A stretch of DNA of 64,000 nt from Andrena cerasifolii (taxonomy: Eukaryota; Arthropoda; Insecta; Hymenoptera; Andrenidae). Both the position numbers and the translations under genes were made by a program. The notes below the pieces were generated by a model. That model was not told the DNA's origin. It worked only from the letters and a program-made list of their open reading frames with translations, and did not search any database. Positions 26,801 to 38,800 of the stretch are shown one piece after another. Location of the stretch: contig NC_135123.1 in the NCBI RefSeq assembly GCF_050908995.1, forward strand, positions 9,920,001-9,984,000, given 5' to 3'. Positions within the stretch are counted from its first letter, which is position 1. Every line of letters begins with the position of its first letter.

Positions 26801-29800
26801 TATCCATTATGGATACGCGTATGCAGAGCGGGCCGGCACACGCGACCAGTTATTGTGTAACAGAAATGTGTGTGCCGTCTTGCGGCGTGCAACGATCTAT
26901 TAATTCACGCCCGACGGCTATTACCGCCGCCCGAATTAAGGATACGAGACTCCTAATTGAGTGATCGGCGGCTGTGATAGGCGCTCGATTAATTAGTGGC
27001 AATTGATACGCGGTGAAATTGGAGAAGCAGTTGGTTAGGAGGTTTCTGGCGCGCGGTCCGCGTACCTCTCCCATCGGGGCCGACGCGATCCTATTCTGCT
27101 AAATCCGACACGAACGGCTTACGGTACCTACGGGTTCGAAGTTTGGATCGAGAGTACGAGTTGAGCAGTGACTTCATTCGGAAGAGCTCCACTCAGGACC
27201 ACCGTGTACCGATACGTAGGGTAACTCGTGGTAATATGCCACGGTTAACTTTGAAACGCGATAACTCGCGAATATAAGTGGATGCAGGGAGAAAGATAGA
27301 ACCGTATGAAAGTGTAACTAATTCGGTGTATTGGCTAATAAGTAGAGATATGTAAATTTTATAGTTCGATAAGAAACGTACAAATATAAAAGTCCTCAAA
27401 AGTGGCATATTACCCAAATGATGGGTAAATATGCCACAAGCTATGAAGTGCGAACTAATCACTCGAATTTATCAGAATCAACAATATTCTAAACTGTTCA
27501 AACTATTAGTAACTAATAACAAATATTTGAACTCGATGAAACGAAGAATATATTTGAAAAAAATTGCTATTTCTTACAAACTAAACAGTCTCCTATCTCT
27601 ACGCAGTTTTCATGGATCCACTTTTTGCAACAAGTAGTTTTGTAATCCAGTCACATTTGGGTCCTTTTTTATCGTAATAACATAGTTCACGTATTGCACA
27701 GTAGTTGCACATTTTCTGCATCAGACGAATGGTCAGAAGAAATATCTACATTCTCAAAATTTGTTTTCTATTGCAGTACGAGCCTTCTTCACCATTCGAA
27801 TGGCTTCCTTTAATCTTTCGGTTCTAATATGAAAAAAACTCGATGGCATTAAATAGAAAGAGATAAAGATATGTCACATGTGGCATATTACTCCAGGCGG
27901 CCAAAGAAAAAAGGGTTGAAAATCTCTCCACGAAATACACAGTTTTAACGGATGTGTGAGAGGTTATAAAATTTGTTTGTTAGTATACTTTATCATAATC
28001 TATTGAATTTTTGTAGAACTGTTCACACAAATGTATAATCTGCATTCTAGTTGCAGTGTGTAATTAAATCAAGACGATACTTTTGTAACTTACCAGAGAT
28101 TTACCGCGAATAAAAGAATTACCGTAGAAGTTACACTAAATTGAACGGAATTTTTATTTAAAAAAAATTATTGAGAAGTGGTATATTACCCCGAGTTACC
28201 CTATACCCGAGTGTCGCTCGAGCTGTCAGTCGAAGGGATTAGTCGCCATCGTTCCCGCTCCCTCTGAATCTTTCTCCGATTTGCCAAGAAACAAGCATCT
28301 TTTCCACACGCGCGTTCTCCGTGACATCACCCGTCGGATTGCTCAACAACGTCTCCGTTGAAAACAATCCCTCGGCTTCCGAGAAGCTGCCAGGGTTCGC
28401 GAGCGTTAAATGGAAGGAAAAGGCGGCCGAACCGGCATCGGCTCGCGATCGATTTGCAGCGTCTACGTGGAAAATCGAGGCGCGAAAGGCCTGGGGGGTG
28501 GTGGGCGTCGAATCGCTCGCACGACCATAAATCCAAGCGGCGAATACTCCCTTATGGAGGAGCGGGCGGGCTGCCCACGCCGTCGTGGCGACAACACGCA
28601 TCGCCGCTGGACGAGCGGCGTATTATTGTGTAATAAGTACGTGCCGTACACGCGGTGCCCCGTACGTGTGCATGCAGTGATAATGCTCGACGTTTAATTA
28701 TTAACGTCACATGCACGCCGCTCGCTCGCGCGCGCACACACGCGGCCAGGCAGCGTTGCGCCGTGTACCTGACGCAGGAGAGAAAGATAGAGAGAGAGAG
28801 AGCGAGACGGAGAGAGATAGGCAGAGAGAGAGAGAGAGAGAGAGGAGCGCGGCTGGTATTACACACGACCTCGTTAGTCGTTGCCGCACGGTGAATAATA
28901 AATGTTTATATCCGGCCTCTCTTGTCATCGTTGCCCGTTCCTGGTCGCGTAAACGAGCCGCGGACGCGGACGTGCCGCGACACCACTGGGAACAGTTTCA
29001 TTATTAAAAAGGATCCCTGCCTGCCCCCCTCATCGGGGGCGTCAGCGACTCGCGTGAGAAATCCGTCTCGCGTGGTCAGAGCGGCAAGGTCCCGACCGGC
29101 CAATCCTGCCCCTTTTCCCATAGACCGCGCGGTTTAACCCAGTTATCAGTGATTTCGAGTCGATTGCGACGCGCGTGCCAGCGCGCGGCTCGATGATTCA
29201 CGGGGATTATTAATAATTCGTAACGAGCTGTGTCATATGGGCGAGGTATACAAGGTGTAATAGAACGGAGATTATTGAATGTGAAATCGCGATTCGACAG
29301 GGGAGGAGAGTTTTTCTTCTAATCGCCTGATACACTGGCTACGTTGCATCCGCGGTGCAGGACCCAGCGATCATGGGATCGCTAAACGGTCTCGTGGTCC
29401 CCGGTCCCGAACCCCCCGAAAAAAAGGAAACCTTGGACGATTTCTCTTGGCCGGAGTATCCCGTGGAACCGGCGCAGGGCAATTTGTCTCGGCGGAAAGA
29501 ACGAAAAGGGAGGACCACGTCTCGCCAGGTATGTCACATGCGTGTACACGTTAGAAAGTTCCAGCGAGATTCCGCGGTTCCCCGCGGTCCCGAGATTCTG
29601 TGGCTCCAGACAGGGGGGGTTGCTCGTCCAGAGGGGCCGGAGGATAAAGCGACGGGGAATAAAAACCGGCGGGAACAACGGAAGGTGTAAGGCTGAAAGG
29701 ATAAACGGAGGATCCGAACAAATTGCCTCGCGGCAATGGGGTACACTTGTCCTTGTGTACTTTACTTTATGTAATACATTACGCATACGCCGAACACTCT

Positions 29801-32800
29801 CTATCCTTATTATTACCGATCCTGGCATGAGAACGTGAAGTTTGTTAAACGATAGCGTCCTGCGATAGACGATCTCAGAAATGAACCGTAGAAATATTCT
29901 CCATAAAAAGTTGAGAAAAGTAAAACAATTACGCCAAGTACATGAAATCAAATAAATCAGAAAAAATAGAAGATAATAATAATTATAAAATAAACAAAGA
30001 TGTGAAATCAAAATGAGCTGCACGTACGTAAAGGTAATGATAAATACAAATAAATATTTTAATACGAATTAACATTTTATTCAAAATACTTGGCGCTGCG
30101 AAACAGAAAAAATTCGTGTACTTGGCGTAATTTTTTTACTTTTCTGAAGTTTTTCTAACGCGTATACGTGTTGTGTTGACGAAAAAATTTTTTGTAGAAG
30201 ACGAAGAAAAATGTTAAAATTTCCGACTGATCCATGAGACGATATTATGATATCTCTGTTATGCGCGGACCGATTTTATTGAAATTGGTCTTATTCGAAA
30301 GCTTATATGCGGTTTACATGAGACAAATGCCTTTAAATTTAGGAAATATTGCAGGCGTGATGAGATATTAATGAAATAGGTTTCAGGTTAGGTTGGAACA
30401 GCCCGGCGACGAGTAAATGATATCGGTAGCGACAGTCGACATATACAGGGTGTCTTTCCTGTACTTTCTTTCCTGTACTTGGCGTCGAGACGCTACCGCG
30501 TCTCTAGATATAAGCGAACCGTTCCTCCGGTTGATCGTACGGTGCTACATTTTACGATGCAAAAGAGGAAGGCAAGGGTGGCGGTTTTAAGTGCGAGCAA
30601 CCGTAGACCGCCCTTTTCTCTCGCGGCAAGGACGAGAGCGAGTCGCGGAGGCCAGAAAGAAGGATGAAACGGACGGCTGGAGGGGGAGGCGTACGGGCCC
30701 AGAGGCAGAGAAGGAAATAAATTGTCGAGGAGACAAATGCCACCGTGATCGGCCGCTAATTTATTACGGGGATCGGAATTAAGCCGACAAAAAGCTGAAA
30801 AAGCCCCGCGTAGGCATCCCGGTAGAACAATGTGTTGGGTGTGTTCTCTCGGTGGCCGGTTAGCAGTTCTGCCACGACCACGGCACCGAAACGAGAGAGG
30901 AGCAAGCGCGACATAAAGGGAACAGGTAGAACGAGGACAGATCTATCGGCGCGGCAAGACGAGCGAGAGAGACGGAGGGAGGACAGAGAGGTGGAGGACC
31001 GGTGTGTTTCCAGCGACGACAAGAACGCGCGAGAGCGCGCACACACACACGCGGGAGAAAGGACGAGGACGGGAGAGAGAGAGAGAGAGAGAGAGGGAAG
31101 GTAGGAAAAAGACGGAAGAAAAAACGCACCGTAAGGTAACCGAGGAAGCGAGAAGGAAAGGGGTTGAATAAGGGGCTGACGAGGAGGGAAGATCGTGAAA
31201 GAGAGACACGCCGGAGGAGGAACCTGGACGATGAAAAGGAAGAGAATAGAGTGGCTCGTTGCGTTCGGCGAACAGAGAGACGAGGATAGAATGGTCGAAG
31301 CGACACAGGGCGAAAGAGAGAGGCGAAGAAACCATTCGGAGGAAGAGAGAAGGAGACACGGGCTCGCTCACTCGGGAGTCGGTTCCCACGGCTGCGCAGC
31401 ATACCTCCACCTTCTCTCGCCTCTCTCTCCTCCGCGCTGCTCTCCTGGTCACTCGCCCCGTCCTTCTCGGCCCCGTGGCTGCTCCTCTTTCGTATCACGT
31501 TCCATCTCTCTCGTTCCTTCACCGTCGTCGCGCACCGCGCTCCTTCCGACCCGTTCCATCGCGAACCACTCTTTCCTCGCTCGTCTATGTCTAACCCGAA
31601 CGCTATCTCTAGCCGCCTCTTTCTCTATTTCTCAGCTGGATGGAATAACCATCACCTTACTCTACTCCTCGCTCGCTCTCTCTCTCTCTCTCTCGCTCGC
31701 TAGTCGGTTCCTTCTCTCGTGCACGCGTTTCGCCACCGTGCACAAGGGCCCCGCAATCTCGGGTCTGACGCGTACGTATATACGTATGCACGGTATTAAT
31801 CATCGCGGAAAACGGGCAACGAGAAAGAAGGAACAGGTAGCCGGGGGAGCGACTCTCGTTGCATACAGATGGGGCCTGGTACGATTCGGTGGATCGAGGC
31901 TGACGACGGAGGAGGAGGAGGAGGCGGTGATTCATCGTGGAAAAAGGAAGTCCGCGACGACTTTTCGCCAAGTCCTGGGAAAACGCCGGAGATCTCCTCC
32001 TAACCGGTTCCACGGAGTCACGTGACTGGATGTAGTAACGCGTGTAGCTAAATTCTTTCATACAGCAGAATCCACTTGGCTTCCAGGCGTACACTTTTTC
32101 CACCGTCGCAACGAAACCGTAAGATAATTCGCTGGACGACCGTGATCGTACAGGGACGCGTTCGATGCGAACGCTACACCGATTGATTAACTTAACTCGT
32201 TCGAACGGGTTAATTAGGTAAGCGCGTACCCAGTGGTTGGGTAACGATCATAAAACCGCCACGCAATAAAATTCGAAGAGTATCGCGGAAAGCCGGATCG
32301 TCCTAGTATTTAGCTTCTATTTTTAACCATTCACGCTTCAACTTTAACGTCTCGGCCGCGTAGAGGAGCGCGCGCGGTCTCGCGCTCGGCGAGCGTGGCA
32401 TTTCCGCATGGAGAAATTTTCGTGGCCTCCATTCCTCGTCGAAAGGAGGAAGAGGAAACCGAGGATGACGAGCGACGACACCGTCGCCTCGGGCCTATGA
32501 AAAGTACGTCGACACACCCACGAACTCCAGCCGCGCTTTTCCAACCGTGGTTACGTACACATAGACGCGCACGGTGGTCACGAGCATGGCGAATTAGCAG
32601 ATTCCCGAGGCGAGCTGTTTTTTTTTTTTTCTTTTTACCGGCAAGTGGAAACGCCATTGTACCACCCGCTACGCCTCTCCTCCCTCGTTGTTCTACCGAA
32701 GCTAGTCGACTGCACGAGCGCGTTTAATCGCGACTCGTTACACCGGATTATTACACCAACCAAATAATTTTATTCGTTCCTTTCCTCGTTTCGAGTAATG

Positions 32801-35800
32801 CGAACAAAAGTCACGCTTTCACAGTCCCTCTTTTAACGCCACTAGCGGAGCCCACGCGCATGCCGAACGGCAGGTTCTTTTATTAATGGAAATTTCGAGC
32901 GATATTACCTGTTCCACCGAGTTTCTATTTCCCGCGCAATCTCTTCAATTATTCAACGGAATCTCGCGCGGCGATCGATCCGATCCATCGACGGAGCCAC
33001 CCCGAGGATCGCGGTCGCGAAACGCAGACTGCGCGCAGCGGTTGCCGATCCACTATCGAGGCGAGGGATGAAATAAAAAGTAGGGGTGCTCGATTCACCT
33101 CAAATAATCGATTCTTGAATCGATTCAAAATCAAATTATAAGAATCGATCCTTCTAAGAAAATCCGAACCAAAGAATCGATTCTGGAAGGATCGAGATGA
33201 AAAGAATCGCCGTAAAACTTTTTTTCCAAAATTAGTACATATACATAGAAGTCGGATTTGATTAATTTTGAAAGAATTAATATAAAAAATACTTTTACAA
33301 GGAACAATTTGGGATAGTTATTGAAGAGCATTGTATTGAATAGAAGAAATATTTTGCTATTGATTTTAAATATTTTATTCATCGTGTAATTGCCATTCTT
33401 TCATTGATAAAGAGAAAAATGTCCGTGGCGTTCGAAACGAAAAACGGGCGGAAAAGGCTGCGTGCAGACGCAAAAACTACTACTTTTGGCGAGAGGAGAT
33501 GAAGCCAAGGGACCGAGAAGCTAGGCACGGCCGAGTTAGTTGGATCGTGAAAGAGGGGATGATGTCCGAAGTCCTAAGCAAAAGGCTAAACGAGGCGGAA
33601 AATCGGTGGCGAAAAAACGAGGAACCGTTCCGCGTGGACGGCGCACACGATCCAAGGGACATGTTAATAAGCTTTGATAGCGGGTATACCGTCAGCTGAC
33701 GGTGTACCTGCTGCTCGATGACCACGTGTCGCGGCCACAGGGTGGGGCAGAGATCCACTCCCGGGTTTTATGTATCTCCTCAGGCTCGCCGCGACGAGGT
33801 TAGAAGCACAGACCCACATTATGCCACTCTCTCTTTCTCCCGGTGGCATTACCAGGCGCGCACGGACGTAAAAAGTCGCCCGCGGGACAGAAAGCCATTT
33901 CACCCATTATTACGAGGCGGGAGGAAGGCCCCGGCCGGCCGGGCTCGTTCAGCGCCCGCCGAAACAAGTCGATCATCCCAGGATGATGAGCGTTAAACAG
34001 AGGGAGGAGGCGGAACAGGAGTCGAGGAGGAGAGCCTTTTCACCCGCGACACCGCTCTTTAGTAGCTATTTGTAGATAAGTCGCGGCGTATTTGTAATCG
34101 TTACCAGGCGCAACGCTCTAATTGGTCATTCCGCTAATTAGATTTTGACGGTTAATTAGCCAGCTTTCCCACGATTCGAACAATGCCGAGCGAGAGACGC
34201 GTGGCGCCATAAGGGGACGGATTCTTTTCCCTCTAACGGGCCCCGCGACTCGATCCGCGGCCGTGATCGATCCGAAAACAAAAGGGACCTAGGTGCGTGC
34301 ACCGCTGACGGGGACGGCGTAGAGAAAGGAAGGAAGTGACGAAGGTGGAAAAGAGGTCGATCGCGGGTGGTTCTAAAGATACGCGGCCCGAAGTCGCGAC
34401 GCAGGCTGGTCCGCCTCTGGCAATAAGTTTCGCGCGCGCGCGCGCGCGCTACCGAGAACTTTCCGCGTTTGATCTTCTAGCGGCGGGCTCGATAGCGGAT
34501 CGAACGCAGATGCGGCGAGATCACGTGCTACAATTTAAATTCCTGCCGCGAGAAATGGCTAATAAAGTTTCTACTTTCAAAGGAAAGAAATTACGGATAT
34601 ACACAGGGTGTCCTACTTCAATTTACAAGTGAGAGTTTAATGAAATTACTAGAGATGTAGCGACTGGTCGTTTAAGCCGACTATCCGGCCACTTTTGTAG
34701 TCGGCGACTAGTCGGCTTCTTGGGGGCGGATGAATCGGCTAGTCGGCCAAAACCCTAGTCGGTACATCTTCAGAAATTACTTTTAGTCTCTCGACAAGGG
34801 AATCGGCAATGATTTCGATCACTCGAGTGACCTTGACACATCCACTCGATAACCTTTCTCCTACATATATGTTCAATACAATGTTTTTCGAATTTTATTT
34901 AAAGGGTTGCGCTCAGTCAGGAGGCCGGAAAAGGTATGATTTTTGGGAATTTTTTTCTCAGAAACTATAAAACTTTATTCAAAAAACTTTCCTTCGTTCG
35001 AAAGGTAGTACGTTTAGCTATGTCTCTGAATTTTGGTGTTAAAAAATATTTATTACACAAAATGGCAAATGTTCAAACGTAAAATGTCGATTTTCAGCCA
35101 CAATCCCGCTTAATTTTCGTTAATTAAAAAAAAATAAGCAAAAGAAACAAATATAGTTCGTCCAAGGACTAGATAATTTAATATATTAACTAAGTTTTTT
35201 GAATTTTCGATTCTAGATAATCCACTTCCGAGTAATCGTAGTCACCTGAAACCTCTCTTTCGAACAGGACATCTAGGAGACTGTAAATAACTTTGTTACT
35301 AATAAACATTTTGTAACGTAAAAATTCAGAAACATATCTAAATGCACTACCTTTCAAACGAAAGAAAGTTTTTTGAATTAAGTACTACAGTTTCTGAGAA
35401 AAAAATTCCCAAAAATCACACCTTTCTCGGCCCCCTGACTGAGCGCAACCCCTTAAAAAATTTCATATATCGCTTCGTGAAACCAGGACAAACCATACCA
35501 TAAACCACCGAACCTTCACCAAAAGCGTTTTGATTCGCGGCTCGATTTGAAATAAAACGAAGAAAACGAATGGCATTCTGAGCATCAGGCTGACTCGCGC
35601 GGCTAGCCAGCTAGCGCGTCCTTCTCTCTCTATATCTAAGACGTAATTTATGCTAAACGTTTCGCGTCGTGGAAGCCGCGCGCATATCGCCCCGGTACAC
35701 CCGACTCAGCCATTCATCCGACTCGGCCCTTCTCCCGCTCGTTCTCCTTCGTCTGGGACGCGAATCACGCAGCCTTTTCGGCCGTGGGACCACGATCATC

Positions 35801-38800
35801 CGTCCCTCTCGGTCCCACCTTTCTCTCTCCGACGTTCCCACCTCGTGTGTGCCACCTTTATGGGCCCCCCTCACGATCTCGCCCCGTCTCTGTCCCCCTT
35901 AACGCCTTTTCATTCCATCCTCCCCTCTTTCTTCCTCTCTGCTCTTCGTCGTCCTCTCGACCGTACCCACGATCCTCGAGTACGTACGATACGCGCGCAC
36001 CGCTTTGTGGACCGACCCGCGCGCGCAGGACGACAGGAAGGATAAGGTAGAATGGAATTTTTTAATGATTCTTTCACGGGGTGGGGGGCAAGCAAGGGTG
36101 ATTCTCGTGTTCCCCCCGCGTCGAACGACGCGACAATGAGGATCGAGTTACCGGTGAGGGATACGACTGATAATTAGGAGCAGAGCGGGAAGAGTTGGCA
36201 CTGGGAGTTTGGTGGAACAAACGGGGCGCGTGTTAATTGGAATTAATAGGGAATGCGCGATCGCCACGTGAGAGCGGAGAACAAGTAACGCTGGGAATCC
36301 GGGCGGAAAGCAAGCGGATTCCGCGGGCAGCGATTCAGCACAGTGGTGGGCACTGTCGCGGGTCGTGCGGTTTTAATAAGTCGACCAGCATGGCAGCGGT
36401 AAAGTAAAGCAATTAACTCGACGAAAGAGCGACAGACAGAGGAGAGGGCTCTCGAGGCTCGATCTTGATGGGGGCCAGGCGAAGGTTACGATTACGTGTG
36501 TATCACAAGCTCGGCTCTTCTGTCTTTTCCAGCCTCTTAATTAACGGCAGACACGCGTCCTCACGTAGGGACAAACACGCTTGCGCAATCGGCGCACACG
36601 CTTCTGTTGTCTGCGCCGCCGGAGGGAAAGAGAGTTTCGGTAACCTGGCTCCGGGGCCCTCCCCCTTCCTCTCGTTATCGCGCGATCTTCCCGACACACA
36701 CGGGGGTAATTAAGGATCTACCGAATGAATCCGCCGTGGAAAACCGAGCGAGGAAAGAGAGAGAGAGAGAGAGGCGAGCAGAATTTGCTACCTCTCCGCG
36801 CGATCTTCCCTCGTCGGATGAAAGAAGCTCGCCCACCTGTCCCCGCCTAACTGTTATTAATAGTACATTGTTGCTCTCGCCTGCCCGTGCATGCCTGCGC
36901 GCCGCTGATTCCTGTAATTAACGCGTTTCCGGCACCGTCGAACTGCCCCGCGTCTTCGAGCAAAGATTTTTCCCGCCGCGGGAGATCCGACTTCGCTGTT
37001 AACGCGTCGCTTTTCCCCTCGGAGCTTCCAACGGCAACTCGCGAAACACCGAAAGGTGTGGGGTGGTGTGGCGCAGTCCTTTTCTAACGAGAGCGAAAGT
37101 TCCCGTACGTGTCCAATTATTAAGCCTCCGCGTCTAGTTGACTCGTCTTCTCCAGTCGACGGTGCTCGGAGCTCCTATTATTCTGTTCCCGTCGGTCTCG
37201 TGCGGACAGATCGATTATTCCTTGTCACGCGACAGTCTTTATTGTATCAGGCGCCCGGGGAGCGGCGTTTTTTTACCCCCAGACGTAGGCTCATTCTCAC
37301 GCACCGTGGCAACGAAAATAAATGCCGCGGCACTACGAATAGCGATTACCACGCGCGTTACGGCCCGCCGGCCCTGGTTCCGTCTTTTACCCCCGCCGAC
37401 GTGCAGACGCGACGACCGACGCGGGGCTACCGCAGACGACGATTCAAAGGTTGCTCTCGCTACCGCGCAGGATTCCGGCCAGCCTCTCTTCCGAGAACGC
37501 CACTTTTTTTTTCGCTCTCTTTCACGACGCGACCGGAGTTCCTCTTTTGCCCTCGAACCGACATCCCTGCTCTTTCGCCCGCCCCGATATAGCATCGTAA
37601 TATCGCGGTGCAAGACAGACGGGCTCTCGAAGGAATCACTGGGCGATAAGAAGAATTCCTCGGGTGCAAAGGAATATAACGCGTGAAAGCGAAAGGGAGC
37701 GAGAGAGAGAGAGAGAGATAAAACAGAGAAACAATGATTCGTCCGCGACTGGAAGGCTCGACGGAAGGCGAGGGAACGAACGGAGAGAGAGAGTTTTTGA
37801 AGGGAGACGGAGGAACTGGTCGCGCTGAGGTGGCGGCGAGGGGCGCCATATGGGTTAGTAAATTTAACTCTGCTCTCGCGAGTGAGCTTCGAAGACGAGG
37901 ACAGCGAGCGAGGCGAAGAGAGAAAGGGAGAGAGATTACGAGGGAAGTGTAGAAGCACAAAAGGCCTAGCCATCTGCTAGTGGGCCCTGCAGTGCGTCTC
38001 ATAGGCAGAAGTGCGCGGAACAGCGACCCAGAGCGACTGACGTACACCAGGGATATATGCTGGGCAAACATTGGCGTAGAGACGCGCGTACGCGTCGACG
38101 CTGGCTAATGCGCGATACGAATGACGGCGGGTTTAATGCGCGCCACTCGAAATAGCTACGGGATCGCCTACCTTGACGATTCTATCGGTCGGAATGGCGA
38201 TCCAGTACTTCGACGCTCGAACTCTGCTTCGTCGCTTATACCGAGCGATTTACTGTCTATTACAGAATAAGCGTAACGGTAATGGTTTTTTCATGTTCCG
38301 ACCAATGCCAGGAATTACCGAAGCGACAACAAGCAAGCAGTAAGCAGCAACAGCAGGAGGGAGAGACAAGTGCCTCGGTTCCTCTCTCTCTCTCTCTTTC
38401 TCTCTCGTCATTCGTACCATCTGCCATTCGTCTTCGTCGCGCACGCGTGCGCCACGCCACCAAATGCATACTTGTTTTTAATGTAATCGACCTGCCTCTT
38501 CCCTCGCCGCGACCGCGAGAAAGTAGGAAGAAGCTGGGGCCCCTACAATCTCGTTTCTTCGCCTTTTATTTGGCCATTAATTAGTCGACGAGACAGGTGC
38601 GATGCGACCGTGAGATTTTCACGCGATCCAATTTCCAATTTCGAGACACTCCGAGGGGAACGTCCTCCGAGCAGGAACGCCAGGGAATTAAAGAGATACG
38701 CCCTGGGCCGTTAATGACACCGGCCTAATCGACCAATTTACTTTTCAATTTTTCCTTATCGATCGTAACCGGAAACCGGCGGCGGCCTTTTACGAGGCCC

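Noticed and set aside
30445..30462. ATACAGGGTGTC-type terminus (also near 34610)
   Set aside because: Short common insect motif; no partner end or target duplication found near either copy.
30860..31522. 220-codon minus-strand frame in intron 2
   Set aside because: Ser/Arg/Leu/Pro low complexity opposite the same purine tract.
31195..32025. 276-codon plus-strand frame in intron 2
   Set aside because: It spans a purine-rich to pyrimidine-rich low-complexity switch; Arg/Glu then Ser/Leu composition, no recognisable domain or splice context.
37239..37973. 244-codon minus-strand frame in intron 2
   Set aside because: Arg/Ser-rich, microsatellite-containing and without similarity to any family I know.
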